A stretch of DNA of 64,000 nt from Bradyrhizobium sp. BTAi1 (GCF_000015165.1 NC_009485.1:620001-684000); one strand, 5' to 3'. Positions 26,409 to 36,672 are shown, counted from the stretch's first letter. The notes: generated by a model not told the origin, from the letters alone. Program-made: numbers and translations.

Positions 26409-27602
26409 TTGATCTCAGACCGAAACATCCTGACCGCGCTCGCGGTTCTGGCCATCACGCAAGTGATCGGCTGGGGCACCCTCAGTTTGCCGGCCGTGCT
26501 CGGTCGCGACATGGCCGTGGATCTCGGGCTGAGCCTGAGCGCGGTGTTTGCGGGCAATTCGGTGCTGTACGTGGCGATCGGCCTGTGCTCGCCCTTGCTG
26601 GCCCGGTCGTTCGCGCGTCACGGCGGCCGACGGGTCATGATGGTCGGTACGCTCGTCGCCGCGGCGGGGTTCACGATGCTGTCCGCTGCGCGAGGGCCGA
26701 TCTCGTATTACATCGCCTGGCTTGGGCTCGGCGTGGCCGGCAGCGCGACGCTGTCGACCGCTGCCTATGTCGTCCTCAACGAGGTCGCCGGCCCTGGTGC
26801 GCGGCGCGCCATCGGAGCCCTGATGCTCGTGACCGGCTTGTCGAGCAGCATCTTCTGGCCGGTCAGCGCGGTGATCGCCGCCCAGCTTGGCTGGCGCGGC
26901 ACGTGTCTTGTCTATGCCGCCCTGCTGCTGCTGGTTTCGCTGCCGCTTCTTGCGGCGCTGCTGCCAAAGCGTCGCAACGAGCAACCGACGCTTGCATCGG
27001 ATGCCGGTTCTGCGATGGCCCGGCCGGAGCCCAGCCAAGGCACATTCTATCTTTTGACCGCTGCCATCGCCCTCAATGCGTTCGTCACGATGGGACTGAG
27101 CGCGGTCTTGATCGAGCTGTTGAAGGTGGAGGGACTGACGGCGCTGGAGGCGATCGGCTTCGGTTCGATGCTGGGGGTGATCCAGATCAGCGCCCGTGCC
27201 CTCGATCTGCTGGGAGGAGGGCGCTGGGACGCGATTACAACCGCGCTTGCCGCAGGCCTTGCTCTGCCGCTGGCGATGCTGCTGCTGATGGTGTGGGGCG
27301 GCTCTGCCGGCGCTGTGGCGGTGTTCATTGTCGTGTATGGGCTCGGCAGCGGTGCGCTGGCGGTGGCACGTGCGACCATGCCGCTTGTATTCTACGATGG
27401 AGCGGCGTTTGCCAAAGCGTCGGCGCAGATTGCGCTCCCGCTCAACCTGCTCTCCGCCACGGCAGCGCCGGTCATGGCCGCCCTGCTGACCAGCTTCGGC
27501 AGCAACACTTTGTTAAGCCTGACCCTGATCTGCTCGTCGGCGGCCCTGCTCATGCTGCTGCTGCTCCGGCTGCTGCGCCCGGCCGTTGCGGCGTCGGCAT
27601 GA
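26409..27602 (+). CDS. MFS transporter (first copy of a tandem pair)
   Basis: 397 residues, about 12 membrane segments. Distinctive strings are ITQVIGWGTLSLPAVLG, then LARSFARHGGRRVMM (loop 2-3), VAGSATLSTAAYVVLNEVAG and GSGALAVARATMPLVFYD. The start is TTG with GAAGAGG six bases upstream. The downstream gene at 27726 shares these strings almost word for word, so the pair arose by tandem duplication. The family is a CynX/YhhS-like group of MFS permeases; substrate unknown. Confidence 0.85.
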   Translation: MISDRNILTALAVLAITQVIGWGTLSLPAVLGRDMAVDLGLSLSAVFAGNSVLYVAIGLCSPLLARSFARHGGRRVMMVGTLVAAAGFTMLSAARGPISYYIAWLGLGVAGSATLSTAAYVVLNEVAGPGARRAIGALMLVTGLSSSIFWPVSAVIAAQLGWRGTCLVYAALLLLVSLPLLAALLPKRRNEQPTLASDAGSAMARPEPSQGTFYLLTAAIALNAFVTMGLSAVLIELLKVEGLTALEAIGFGSMLGVIQISARALDLLGGGRWDAITTALAAGLALPLAMLLLMVWGGSAGAVAVFIVVYGLGSGALAVARATMPLVFYDGAAFAKASAQIALPLNLLSATAAPVMAALLTSFGSNTLLSLTLICSSAALLMLLLLRLLRPAVAASA

Positions 27603-27725
27603 GGCGAGCACCCCCATCCGCGTTGGGTGGCAATTCCGAAACAGCGGGTCTGGCCTCGGTCCGAATGCTCTAAAAGCATGGTCGCGCCGGGTGCCGGCGC
27701 GCTCCCCGCTCTGCCAACATCCCCC

Positions 27726-28928
27726 ATGCCGCCCGTCATCGCCGACCCCGCTCTGCTGCGCGTTCTGATCGTTCTGGCCATTACGCAGCTGATCGCCTGG
27801 GGCACGCTGAGCCTGCCGGCGGTCATCGGCCGGGCGATGGCGGCGGATCTCGGCATGGACCTGACCGCGATTTTCGCCAGCACGACGGTGCTGTACATGT
27901 CCATGGGGCTGTGCTCGCCGCTCTTGGCGCGGCCGTTCATCAAGCATGGCGGCCGCCGGGTGATGATTGCGGGCACGCTGCTCGCGGCCCCCGGCTATGC
28001 GCTGCTGGCCGCTGCACAGGGTCCCTTGTCCTATTATGCGGCTTGGCTGCTGCTCGGCATTGCCGGCAGCGCGACGCTCTCGACCGCCTCCTATATCGTG
28101 CTCAACGAGGTCGCGGGCCTGCGGGCGCGCAGCGCGATCGGCGCCCTGATGCTGGTCACGGGGCTGTCGAGCAGCATTTTCTGGCCGATTACCTCGGCGC
28201 TGTCAGCCCATGTCGGCTGGCGCACCACCTGCCTGCTCTATAGCGGTCTGCTGCTCGCGGTATCGCTGCCGCTGTTCGTGTTCCTGCTGCCGCGACGGGT
28301 CCACGACCATCTGTCGCCGGCGACCGGTGCCACGGAGTCCGGACCCGTGGCCGTCCCGGCGCGAAGCACCTTCTATCTGCTGGTCGGCGCCTCCGGTCTC
28401 AACGCCTTCGTCGCCTTCGGCATGGGCGCCGTCCTGATCGAGCTGCTGAAGGCGGAGGGCTTGTCGGCGGCGGAAGCGATCGGCTTCGGCTCGCTGCTCG
28501 GCGTGATCCAGATCAGCGCCCGCGTGATCGATTTTCTCGGCGGCGGCCGCTGGGACGGCATCACCACCGCGATCGTTGCCGGCCTGGCGTTGCCGGCCGC
28601 GATGCTGCTGTTGATGCTGAGCCATGGCTCACATGCCGCGATTGCCATGTTCATGCTGATCTACGGTCTCGGCAGTGGCGCGCTTGCGGTTGCGCGCGCC
28701 ACCATGCCGCTGGTGTTCTACGACAAGGCGGCGTTCGCCAAAGCCTCCGCCCAGATCGGTCTGCCGATGAACCTGCTGTCAGCGGTCGCCGCCCCGATTC
28801 TGGTCGAGCTCCTGACCCGCTACGGCAGCAACGCGCCGCTGGCGTTGAGCCTGGTGTGCTCCTGCGCGGCCGTCGCGATGCTGCTGCTCCTGCGGCAGCG
28901 TCGGCCGTCCCGCGCGACCGCATCTTGA
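27726..28928 (+). CDS. MFS transporter (second copy of a tandem pair)
   Basis: 400 residues from the ATG that starts MPPVIADP; upstream in-frame codons exist, but similarity to the first copy begins here. It carries ITQLIAWGTLSLPAVIG, LARPFIKHGGRRVMI, IAGSATLSTASYIVLNEVAG and GSGALAVARATMPLVFYDKAAFAKASAQIGLP, matching the preceding MFS protein throughout. The pair is separated by 123 bp. Retention of two close copies suggests either divergent substrates or gene-dosage benefit. Confidence 0.85.
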   Translation: MPPVIADPALLRVLIVLAITQLIAWGTLSLPAVIGRAMAADLGMDLTAIFASTTVLYMSMGLCSPLLARPFIKHGGRRVMIAGTLLAAPGYALLAAAQGPLSYYAAWLLLGIAGSATLSTASYIVLNEVAGLRARSAIGALMLVTGLSSSIFWPITSALSAHVGWRTTCLLYSGLLLAVSLPLFVFLLPRRVHDHLSPATGATESGPVAVPARSTFYLLVGASGLNAFVAFGMGAVLIELLKAEGLSAAEAIGFGSLLGVIQISARVIDFLGGGRWDGITTAIVAGLALPAAMLLLMLSHGSHAAIAMFMLIYGLGSGALAVARATMPLVFYDKAAFAKASAQIGLPMNLLSAVAAPILVELLTRYGSNAPLALSLVCSCAAVAMLLLLRQRRPSRATAS

Positions 28929-29571
28929 ATCATGATGCGCTTCGCGATCTCATCGGCAGCCGGTTCCCGTCCGGATCATGCTTCGGACGAGGCGCTTGGC
29001 TGATTCGCCCGTCCGGCCGGGGGGGGGCGCTGCCGGCGGCGCCTCACACGACGTGACAGCGCCGTGTTCGTTGTGCGCCCAGGCACGAAGTTCATTCGGA
29101 GCTGCAAGCACCTCGGCTCGGCCATGGGTGCGCGCCCAGATTTCTTATTTCGTTTTATCGGAAATCATGATCCGGCTGAACCTGTGGTTCCAGCCCCGTG
29201 CCCTTCCTTTCGCACGGGGGGCGCAGGAACCAGCCGAGACCTGGTCTTCCCTGCACCCTCACGGTTCGAGGGCTTCGCTGCATAAACTCGGCCGCTTGGC
29301 GCGCCGCGAGGACGCGATGGCGCGGACTGGCGAATGGAACTCTTTCGGCGTTCGGTAAGAGAACCAACGGGCGCGACGCCGGCGAATTAACCTAGGTTGG
29401 TTTCTGCTACCATCAATGGAACTTTTTGTTTGCTCGCCAAAGCGAGAGTGCCCATGCGGAGGATCGTCATCCCAAAGACTAATTAGTTTGGTCCGGCGCG
29501 CTTCCGCGCATAGCAAACAATTAATGTGCGCTTGGTATCGTGCATACAGCATATCCAACGAGAACCAGAAA
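28929..29571. other. Intergenic region before the chemoreceptor gene
   Basis: About 640 bp with no convincing gene. It contains a G9 tract near 29021-29029 and, nearer the chemoreceptor, an AT-rich stretch (AACTAATTAGTTTGG, about 29475-29492) that includes the palindrome CTAATTAG and is a likely promoter area. Confidence 0.3.
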
Positions 29572-31269
29572 ATGCGACACCTGACTGTCTATCAGCGTCT
29601 GGCGGCGATCATCGCCGTGATGTCGATCGCACTGTTTGCCGTCTCGGCCATGCAAATCCTGATGCTGCGTCGAACCGTGATCGAGGAACGGCAGACCATG
29701 GTCCGCAGCCTCGTGGAATCCGCCGTCAAGGTGCTGAGCTATTATGATGCTGCGGCGACCGCTGGAAAGATCCCGGCGGATCAGGCGCGTCAACAGGCCT
29801 TCGCGGCGATCGGTGCCATGCGCTGGGGGCCGTATTCGGATTATCTCGGTGTGTATGGCACCGGACCCGCCGATGCCGGCGTCACCTATGTCCACGCCAA
29901 ACCGGAATACATCAACGTCAACCGCTGGGGCTACAAGGATTCCACCGGCAAGCTCCTGATCCAGGACATCGTGAGCGCGGCGCGCGCCGGCGGCGGCTTC
30001 GTCGAATACAAGGTGCCGCGAGCCGGGGGAAATACCGAGCTGCCGAAGATGTCGTATGTCGGGGCCTATGGCAGCGGCGACAAGATGCTGGCGTTGCAGG
30101 CCGGTGTCTATGTCGATGATGTCGATGCCGCCGTGCTCGAGCGCGCGCTCTGGGCCGGTGGAGGCGCTCTGGCGGGGTTGCTGGTGGCCGCGATCGTCGC
30201 CTTCGGGCTCGGACGCAGCGTCGTCGCTCCGCTCGACCAGACCTGTGCCGTGATGGACGAACTGAGCAAGGGCAATCTGGCTGTCGAAGTGCCGTTCACC
30301 GACCGCAGAAACGAGATCGGGCGCATGGCGCGCAGCCTGCAGATCTTCAAGGATCATCTTGCCGACAGCGAGCGGATCCGTGCCGAGCAGGAGCAGTCCA
30401 AGCAGCGAACGGCCGAGGAGCGCCGCACGGTGCTGGCGCGCATCGCCGACGAGTTCGAACGCTCGATCGGCGGCGTGATCCAAACCACCGCGAGCGCGGC
30501 CGACGAGTTGCAGACGTCGGCGAAATCGATGTCGGGCATCGTCTCCGGCACGACCGACCAGAGCGCGAAGGTGGCTGCGGCCGCCGAGCAGACGGCCAAT
30601 AATGTGCAGACGGTGTCGGCCTCCGCCGAGCAGCTGTCGTCATCGATCCAGGAGATTGCCAAGCAGGTCACGCAATCATCGTCGATCGCACAGAACGCGG
30701 TGGAGCAGGCAGCCAAGACCGAAGCGATGGTCAACAGACTGGTTCATGCCTCGCAGAAGATCGGCGAGGTGATGGCGCTGATCCAGACCATCGCCGGCCA
30801 GACCAACCTGCTGGCGTTGAATGCCACCATCGAATCGGCACGCGCCGGCGAAGCCGGCAAGGGCTTCGCCGTGGTCGCCAACGAGGTCAAGGCGCTGTCG
30901 GCGCAGACCGCCAAGGCGACCGAGGAGATCACCAGCCAGATCGAGGCGATCCGCGATGCGACGACCTCTACCGTCACCGCGATCCGCGACATCGGCAGCA
31001 CGATCGGTCAGATGAACGAGATCACCGAGACTATCGCGGCTGCGGTCGAGGAGCAGGGCGTCGCGACCAAGGAGATCGCGCGTAGCGTCCAGCAGGCAGC
31101 CCAGGGCACCCAGGGCGTCATGCAGCACATCGTCGGCGTCCGCGAGGCCTCTGGTCAGGTCGGCGCGGCGGCGGCGCAGGTGCTGAGCGCGGCGGCCCAG
31201 CTCGGCAGCCAATCGGATCAGCTCAAGACCGAGACCGGCCGATTCCTCGGCAACGTTCGCGCGGCGTGA
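29572..31269 (+). CDS. Methyl-accepting chemotaxis protein with Cache sensor
   Basis: 565 residues. There is a first transmembrane helix at about residues 10-32, then a periplasmic single-Cache-type domain of about 140 residues containing [12 protein letters not shown] and [19 protein letters not shown] second membrane helix near 180-200 and a HAMP region ([19 protein letters not shown]) follow. The long coiled-coil signalling domain holds the conserved hairpin tip [30 protein letters not shown]. It senses a small ligand outside and controls CheA. The start was moved to the ATG before RHLTVYQRL because upstream residues are not family-like. The gene stands alone, as is common for rhizobial chemoreceptors. 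Confidence 0.9.
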   Translation: MRHLTVYQRLAAIIAVMSIALFAVSAMQILMLRRTVIEERQTMVRSLVESAVKVLSYYDAAATAGKIPADQARQQAFAAIGAMRWGPYSDYLGVYGTGPADAGVTYVHAKPEYINVNRWGYKDSTGKLLIQDIVSAARAGGGFVEYKVPRAGGNTELPKMSYVGAYGSGDKMLALQAGVYVDDVDAAVLERALWAGGGALAGLLVAAIVAFGLGRSVVAPLDQTCAVMDELSKGNLAVEVPFTDRRNEIGRMARSLQIFKDHLADSERIRAEQEQSKQRTAEERRTVLARIADEFERSIGGVIQTTASAADELQTSAKSMSGIVSGTTDQSAKVAAAAEQTANNVQTVSASAEQLSSSIQEIAKQVTQSSSIAQNAVEQAAKTEAMVNRLVHASQKIGEVMALIQTIAGQTNLLALNATIESARAGEAGKGFAVVANEVKALSAQTAKATEEITSQIEAIRDATTSTVTAIRDIGSTIGQMNEITETIAAAVEEQGVATKEIARSVQQAAQGTQGVMQHIVGVREASGQVGAAAAQVLSAAAQLGSQSDQLKTETGRFLGNVRAA

Positions 31270-31292
31270 GCCCGGCGGCGAAGGGAGACACC

Positions 31293-31757
31293 TCACCCGT
31301 CGCCGACGATCTCCGCGAGACGATCGAGCAGCACGGCCTGCGCCGAATTGATGCGTTCTCTCGCCTCGGCGAGGCCGAACCAGGCGGCGCGGTCCACCTC
31401 GGGAAAGCGTCCGATGCGGCCGCTGCGTGGTGGCCATTCCAGCTCGAATTCGTTGCTGACGATGGCATCGGCATCGAGATCGGCCTCGGCAGCGAACGCC
31501 TCGACCACCTTGCGGCCGCGCTGCTTGATCTCGCCGAGCCCGATCAGTGGCGTGGTCACCGCGGTGCCGAGCTCCTCGGCAAATTCGCGCCGCGCCGCCA
31601 CCTCGGCGTCTTCTCCGGCGCCGAACTCGCCCTTCGGAATCGACCAGGCGCCGCGATCCTTGTTGCGCCAGAACGGCCCGCCTGGATGCACCAGCAGCAC
31701 CTCGAGCTGGCCGCCGGTTCGGCGAAAGGCGAGCACGCCCGCGCTGCGCGCCGACAT
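31293..31757 (-). CDS. Nudix hydrolase
   Basis: 154 residues. A complete Nudix box lies near residues 44-66 (GEFGAGEDAEVAARREFAEELG; G, E, REF and EELG positions all present). The N-terminal SAGVLAFRR and the RDRGAWSIPKGE lead-in match NUDIX proteins that hydrolyse nucleoside diphosphate derivatives, often diadenosine polyphosphates or oxidised nucleotides. Its start is 4 bp after the stop of the DUF763 gene on the same strand, so the two are probably one transcript. The substrate is not determined. Confidence 0.85.
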   Translation of the reverse strand: MSARSAGVLAFRRTGGQLEVLLVHPGGPFWRNKDRGAWSIPKGEFGAGEDAEVAARREFAEELGTAVTTPLIGLGEIKQRGRKVVEAFAAEADLDADAIVSNEFELEWPPRSGRIGRFPEVDRAAWFGLAEARERINSAQAVLLDRLAEIVGDG

Positions 31758-31761
31758 GCCG

Positions 31762-33003
31762 TCAAGCCTCGCCGGTGCGCTGAATGAGATCGCGCTCCCA
31801 GCCGAACACCGAGCGTCCGTCGAGATCAGGCGACGCAGCCCGCTCGGTGGCGATGAAGGCGTCGAGCGATGGGCCGGACGCCGTGCGCTCGAGCCGTCGG
31901 GCCTGGTCGTCGAGCCGCTTCAGCGCCGACATCGCCTCGTCGCGGCCGAGCTTGGCCTGGCCCACCGCCGATTTGAGCACGCGGATGGTCTCGTCATAGA
32001 CCTTGATGGGAACGGGATAAGGATGCCGATCCTTGCCGCCATGCGCCAGCGAGAACCGCGCCGGATCCGTGAACCGATACGGCGCGCCATGCACGACCTC
32101 GGCGACCATGGCGAGCGAACGCACGGTGCGCGCACCGACGCCGGGCGTCAGCAGCAGCTCGGGGAAGTCCACCGGCCCGCGCTCGGCCGCCGCCGCCAGC
32201 GTGCCGTGCAGCCGGCGCGCAAACACGTCCTTCGGCCTGACATCGTGATGGGCGGGCATGATGAGGTGCGGCAGCAGGCCCTGCGCCGGCTCCGGCGTGC
32301 TGAGCCGCGCGAACTCGGTGACGAGGCGGTCCGGTCCGAACTCGGTCAGCAGCTCGAGCTGGGCCTTGCGCGAAACCGCGGCGCGTCGGTCGGTGAGATT
32401 GACGATCTCGCCCTGGGCGGGGCCGTCGATCGCGCTGTGCGGGGCGTCGACGAAATCCGCCAGCTGTTGCGAATGCCAGTGGTAGCGGCGGGCCTGGCGG
32501 GCGTCGCCATTCATGCCCTGCTGCACGACGGTCCATCTGCCGTCGGCGGTGACGAAGAAGCCGTGCAGATAGAGATCGAAGCCGTCCTGCACCGCGGCGC
32601 TGTCGACCTTGGCGACGAGCTTGCTGGTGCGCACCAGATCCTCGCCATCGAGGCCGAGCCGGTCGCTGAGCAGGCGAAGCTCGTCCGGCGTCTTGCGCGA
32701 ATGCTCGCCGCGGCCGCCGCAGACATAGATGCCGAGCTCTCCGGACAGCGGCTTCAGCCCACGCTTCAGCGCACCGATCACGCTCGTGGTGATGCCAGAG
32801 GAATGCCAGTCCATGCCCATCACGGCGCCGAACGACTGGAACCAGAACGGATGCGACAGCCGGCTGAGGAATTCGTCGCGGCCATAATGATGCACGATCG
32901 CCTGGGTGATGATGGCGCCGAGCGTGGCCATGCGCGTGCCGAGCCAGGCCGGGACGCGCCCGGAATGGAGTGGAAGATCGGCGCTGCCGGTGCGTCGGGC
33001 CAT
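31762..33003 (-). CDS. DUF763-family protein
   Basis: 413 residues from the ATG starting MARRTGSADLPLHSGRVPAWL; the frame is open further upstream, but the family begins here. Conserved-looking blocks are TLGAIITQAIVHHYGRDEFLSRLSHPFWFQ near the N-terminus, GIYVCGGRGEHSRKTP, then HHDVRPKDVFARRLHG and LLTPGVGARTVRSLAMVAEV. The last is a helix-hairpin-helix-like pattern that often contacts DNA. The fold is otherwise unassigned. It is co-transcribed with the Nudix gene and divergent from mtnP, with 179 bp between. The biochemical role is unknown. Confidence 0.75.
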   Translation of the reverse strand: MARRTGSADLPLHSGRVPAWLGTRMATLGAIITQAIVHHYGRDEFLSRLSHPFWFQSFGAVMGMDWHSSGITTSVIGALKRGLKPLSGELGIYVCGGRGEHSRKTPDELRLLSDRLGLDGEDLVRTSKLVAKVDSAAVQDGFDLYLHGFFVTADGRWTVVQQGMNGDARQARRYHWHSQQLADFVDAPHSAIDGPAQGEIVNLTDRRAAVSRKAQLELLTEFGPDRLVTEFARLSTPEPAQGLLPHLIMPAHHDVRPKDVFARRLHGTLAAAAERGPVDFPELLLTPGVGARTVRSLAMVAEVVHGAPYRFTDPARFSLAHGGKDRHPYPVPIKVYDETIRVLKSAVGQAKLGRDEAMSALKRLDDQARRLERTASGPSLDAFIATERAASPDLDGRSVFGWERDLIQRTGEA

Positions 33004-33182
33004 CGGGACCTTGCAAAGCGGGACTGTCCCGTCAATGTAGCAGACGGCGGGCCCGAGCGCGATCCATCCGGCAGCGGCGGCCGACAGCATGGGGACCGAC
33101 CGGTCATCATGGCTTCGGATGGGTGCTGTTCCCAATTCCTCCCGGAGCTGGCATTCTTGCTCTGCTTGGCGATGAGGGTCAT

Positions 33183-34058
33183 ATGACAAAGGCTGTGCTT
33201 GGGATTATCGGCGGCTCGGGCATCTATGATCTGCCCGGATTGGAAGCGGCCCGCGAGGAGGTGATCGCAAGCCCGTGGGGCGAGCCGTCGGCGCCGTTGC
33301 GCCGCGGGACCATCGCGGGACTGCCGATCGTCTTCCTTCCGCGGCACGACAAAGGGCACCGGCTGTCACCGTCCGACATCAACTATCGCGCCAATATCGA
33401 TGTGCTGAAGCGTGCCGGGGTCACCGACTTGGTGTCGCTGTCGGCCTGCGGTTCCTTCAAGGAGGAGCTGCCGCCCGGCACCTTCGTGCTGGTCGACCAG
33501 TTCGTCGATCGCACCTACAAGCGTGAGAGCTCGTTCTTCGGCAAAGGATGCGTGGCGCATGTCTCGATGGCGCATCCGGTCTCGCCGCGGCTGCGCATTC
33601 ATCTGGCGGCTGCGGCCGAGGCCGAGGGCATCGCGATCGCGCGCGGTGGCACCTATGTCTGCATGGAGGGGCCGCAATTCTCGACCTATGCCGAAAGCAT
33701 GACCTACAAATCCGCAGGCTATTCCGTCATCGGCATGACCAACATGCCGGAAGCCAAGCTCGCACGGGAGGCTGAGATCTGCTACGCGACTGTGGCGATG
33801 GTGACGGATTTCGATTGCTGGCATCCGGACCATGATGCGGTGACGGTGCAGGACATCATCCGCGTGCTCACCACCAATGCCGACAAGGCCAAGGGACTGG
33901 TGGCCCGGCTCGCCCGCGAATTTCCGCGCGAGCACGAGCCGTGCCCGATCGGCTCCGATCGAGCCCTCGACACCGCCCTGATCACCGCGCCCGAAGCGCG
34001 CGATCCCGAACTGCTGAAAAAACTCGATGCGGTCGCCGGCCGCGTTCTGCGCAACTGA
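33183..34058 (+). CDS. mtnP: S-methyl-5'-thioadenosine phosphorylase
   Basis: 291 residues. It has the PNP/MTAP fold with GIIGGSGIYDL at the N-terminus, the phosphate-binding FLPRHDKGH near residue 55, RTYKRESSF, CMEGPQFSTYAES and the purine-binding TNMPEAKLAREAEICYATVAMVTDFDCW. DFDCW favours 6-aminopurine substrates and marks MTAP rather than PNP. It splits methylthioadenosine, a by-product of polyamine and homoserine-lactone synthesis, into adenine and methylthioribose-1-phosphate. mtnA follows 14 bp downstream on the same strand, giving the first two steps of the salvage route. Confidence 0.92.
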   Translation: MTKAVLGIIGGSGIYDLPGLEAAREEVIASPWGEPSAPLRRGTIAGLPIVFLPRHDKGHRLSPSDINYRANIDVLKRAGVTDLVSLSACGSFKEELPPGTFVLVDQFVDRTYKRESSFFGKGCVAHVSMAHPVSPRLRIHLAAAAEAEGIAIARGGTYVCMEGPQFSTYAESMTYKSAGYSVIGMTNMPEAKLAREAEICYATVAMVTDFDCWHPDHDAVTVQDIIRVLTTNADKAKGLVARLAREFPREHEPCPIGSDRALDTALITAPEARDPELLKKLDAVAGRVLRN

Positions 34059-34072
34059 GCTGAGGGCGGGCG

Positions 34073-35176
34073 ATGAAGGTCGACGGCAAGCATTATCGCA
34101 GCATCTGGCTCGATGCCGACGGCTGGTCTGTCTGCGCGATCGATCAGCGCCGGTTGCCGCATGAATTCGTGCTGGCGAAGATCACGACCTGCGAGGAGGC
34201 GGCGGACGCGATCCGCAGCATGCTGGTGCGTGGTGCGCCACTGATCGGCGCCACCGCCGCGTTCGGCATGGCGCTGGCGATGCGCGACGACCGCTCCGAT
34301 CCGGGCATCGACCGCGCCTATGAGATGCTGATCGCGACGCGTCCGACCGCGATCAATCTCAAATGGGCGCTCGACACGATGCGCACGATGCTGCGCCGGC
34401 TGGCGCCGTCGGAGCGGCGTGACGCCGCCTATGCGCGCGCGGTCGACATCGCCGGCGAGGATGTGACGATCAACCAGGGCATCGCCAAGCACGGCCTCGC
34501 GCTGATCGAGGCGGCCGCGGCGCGCAAGACGCCGGGCGAGGTCGTGAACGTGCTCACCCATTGCAACGCCGGCTGGCTCGCGACCGTCGACTGGGGCACG
34601 GCGACGGCGCCGATCTATCTCGCGCATGATCGCGGCATTCCGATCCATGTCTGGGTCGACGAGACCCGGCCGCGCAACCAGGGCGCCTCGCTCACTGCCT
34701 GGGAGCTCGGTCATCACGGGGTGGCTCATACCGTCATCCCCGACAATACAGGCGGCCATCTGATGCAGCACGGCATGGTCGATCTCGCCATCGTCGGCAC
34801 CGACCGCGTCGCGGCCAATGGCGATGTCTGCAACAAGATCGGTACCTATCTGAAGGCGCTCGCGGCCTACGACAATGGCGTGCCGTTCTATGTCGCGCTG
34901 CCATCGCCGACGATCGACTTCGCGGTCGGCGAGGGGCGGCAGATTCCGATCGAGCAGCGCAGCGCCCAGGAGGTCACCGAGATGACCGGCCGCACGGCGG
35001 ACGGTCGCATCGAGACCGTGCGGATCGTTCCTCCGGGATCGCCAGTGGCGAATTACGGCTTCGACGTTACCCCGGCCCGGCTGGTGACGGGATTGATCAC
35101 CGAGCGCGGCGTCCTGCAGGCCGACGGCGCGGCACTGGCGGCGGCATTTCCGGAGCGGAGCAGCGCGGCGAACTAA
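34073..35176 (+). CDS. mtnA: S-methyl-5-thioribose-1-phosphate isomerase
   Basis: 367 residues. It matches the eIF2B-like MtnA family: [18 protein letters not shown] near residue 52, the catalytic cysteine 164 in THCNAGWLA, Asp 244 in [19 protein letters not shown] and the C-terminal [20 protein letters not shown]. It converts methylthioribose-1-phosphate to methylthioribulose-1-phosphate in the cytoplasm, acting directly after MtnP. Later salvage genes (mtnB, C, D) are not in this window. The 3' end overlaps the convergent HAD gene by 4 bp. Confidence 0.93.
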   Translation: MKVDGKHYRSIWLDADGWSVCAIDQRRLPHEFVLAKITTCEEAADAIRSMLVRGAPLIGATAAFGMALAMRDDRSDPGIDRAYEMLIATRPTAINLKWALDTMRTMLRRLAPSERRDAAYARAVDIAGEDVTINQGIAKHGLALIEAAAARKTPGEVVNVLTHCNAGWLATVDWGTATAPIYLAHDRGIPIHVWVDETRPRNQGASLTAWELGHHGVAHTVIPDNTGGHLMQHGMVDLAIVGTDRVAANGDVCNKIGTYLKALAAYDNGVPFYVALPSPTIDFAVGEGRQIPIEQRSAQEVTEMTGRTADGRIETVRIVPPGSPVANYGFDVTPARLVTGLITERGVLQADGAALAAAFPERSSAAN

Positions 35177-35808
35177 GTGAGCCTGAGCCCGGTCGCGGCC
35201 TCGAGCTCGGTGATCGCCTGCGATGCGCTGATCACCTTGATCGTGGTCATGCCCAAGGCCCGCGCTGGCTTGAGGTTGACGCCGAGATCGTCGAGATAGA
35301 CGCAATCGGTCGGATTGACGCCGAGCGCCTCGATCATCATCTGATAGATTCGCGGATCGGGCTTGCGCAAACCGATCTTGGCCGATTCGATGACGTGGTC
35401 GAACAGCGCCATCACCTCGGCGACATAGAAGGAGCGCCCGCTTTGGCTGCCGATCGCGTTGGCCGGCAGATTGTTGGTGATACAGCCGGTTTTGCACTCC
35501 GACTTGATCCGGCGGAGCGCCTCGACCATCTCGGGGCGGAGATCGCCGGCAAGCAGCGGCAGCACCTCGCGGCCGCTGACCGCGGCGCCGCCGAGCGCCA
35601 GCGACTCCTCGGCGAACAGCCGGTCGAACGTGTCCAGATCGATCTCGGCGCGCTCGAACTTCGCCCAGGCGTTCTCGAGGTGATTGGCGGCGTTGGTGTT
35701 CCGGATGATGTCGGCAGGATAGCCGCGCTCTCTTTCGAACCGCGCAAACGCCTCGAATGGCGATGTCGTCATGACGCCACCGAAATCAAAGATCACCGCC
35801 TCGACCAT
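35173..35808 (-). CDS. HAD-superfamily hydrolase (epoxide-hydrolase N-domain/ACAD10-like)
   Basis: 211 residues from the ATG before [14 protein letters not shown]. Motif I is DFGGV, so the usual second aspartate (general acid) is Gly, as in several HAD-IA relatives. Motif II is the Thr of GCITNN, the motif III Lys is in LRKPDPRIY, and motif IV is [10 protein letters not shown]. The cap region lies near residues 20-90. It could be a phosphatase of low activity or a non-classical HAD enzyme. It is convergent with mtnA, overlapping its stop by 4 bp, so there is no room for a separate terminator. Confidence 0.8.
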   Translation of the reverse strand: MVEAVIFDFGGVMTTSPFEAFARFERERGYPADIIRNTNAANHLENAWAKFERAEIDLDTFDRLFAEESLALGGAAVSGREVLPLLAGDLRPEMVEALRRIKSECKTGCITNNLPANAIGSQSGRSFYVAEVMALFDHVIESAKIGLRKPDPRIYQMMIEALGVNPTDCVYLDDLGVNLKPARALGMTTIKVISASQAITELEAATGLRLT

Positions 35809-35898
35809 GATACTCTCATCCTCGCTCGATCTGCCGATGATCGCTATCATGGGACGCCGCGCTTGGCGATATCGCCGCCAGCGGCTATGTGTGCCGCG

Positions 35899-36666
35899 AT
35901 GAAGATCCTCGCCGTCACAGCTGTCACCGCCCTGCTGGTCTCTTCCCCGGCCGCCGCCATCGTCGGCAATGCGCCGGCTGTGACCGATGGCGTCGGGCGA
36001 TCCGTCGTCACCATCGTCGGCTCGCGTGGTAATTTCTGCAGCGGCGCCTTGATCGCGCCGAAGCTGGTGCTGACCGCGGGCCATTGCGTGCAGCCGGGCG
36101 TCGATTATCGCATCGTGGAATATGATCGCGAGCGCAAGCCGGCCCTCAAGACGGTGCGGCGCGTGGCTGTGCATCCGGGCTTCAGCATGCAATCCATTCT
36201 CGCACATCGCGCCACGGCCGATGTCGCGTTGCTGGAGTTGGCGGCTCCTGCGCCGGAGCGCGTTGCGGCGGTGCTGGGCGTGCCGCAATCGCCGCTGGCG
36301 GCCGGCAATATCTTCACGGTCGCGGGCATCGGCGTCGCGATTCCGGGTGATGGCAAAAGCGGCGGCGTGGTGCGCGCCGCGCCGCTGGTCGCGACCGGCA
36401 GACCGGGCACGTTGCAGATCCGGCTCGTCGATCCGGCGACGCAGGGCGCGAAGCCCGGCCTTGGCGGCTGCACCGGCGATTCCGGCGGGCCTGCATTCGA
36501 GACGCAGGCGCAGGGGCCGGTCCTGATCGGCGTGGTCTCATGGTCGACCGGGCCAAATCTGGGCGACGGCTGCGGCGGCATGACCGGCGTCACGCCGCTC
36601 ACGCTGTATCGCGAGTGGGTGCTGCAGACCGCGCGGCAATGGGGCATGCCGCTCGGCGGAAATTGA
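35899..36666 (+). CDS. Secreted trypsin-like serine protease
   Basis: 255 residues with a cleavable signal peptide (about 1-20, ending AAA) leading directly into IVGN, like a chymotrypsin-fold mature N-terminus. The catalytic triad is complete: His 62 in TAGHC, Asp 108 in ATADVALLEL and Ser 195 in GDSGGP. Cysteines around the histidine and serine suggest disulphides, consistent with an exported protein. The neighbouring HAD gene is divergent with 90 bp between. The natural target is unknown; this S1-family secreted type is common in rhizobia. Confidence 0.87.
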   Translation: MKILAVTAVTALLVSSPAAAIVGNAPAVTDGVGRSVVTIVGSRGNFCSGALIAPKLVLTAGHCVQPGVDYRIVEYDRERKPALKTVRRVAVHPGFSMQSILAHRATADVALLELAAPAPERVAAVLGVPQSPLAAGNIFTVAGIGVAIPGDGKSGGVVRAAPLVATGRPGTLQIRLVDPATQGAKPGLGGCTGDSGGPAFETQAQGPVLIGVVSWSTGPNLGDGCGGMTGVTPLTLYREWVLQTARQWGMPLGGN

Positions 36667-36672
36667 CGGCAT

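Noticed and set aside
31348..33186. 612-codon plus-strand frame over the Nudix and DUF763 genes
   Set aside because: Antisense shadow of two recognisable families; low-complexity Arg/Ala/Gly composition with no motif.
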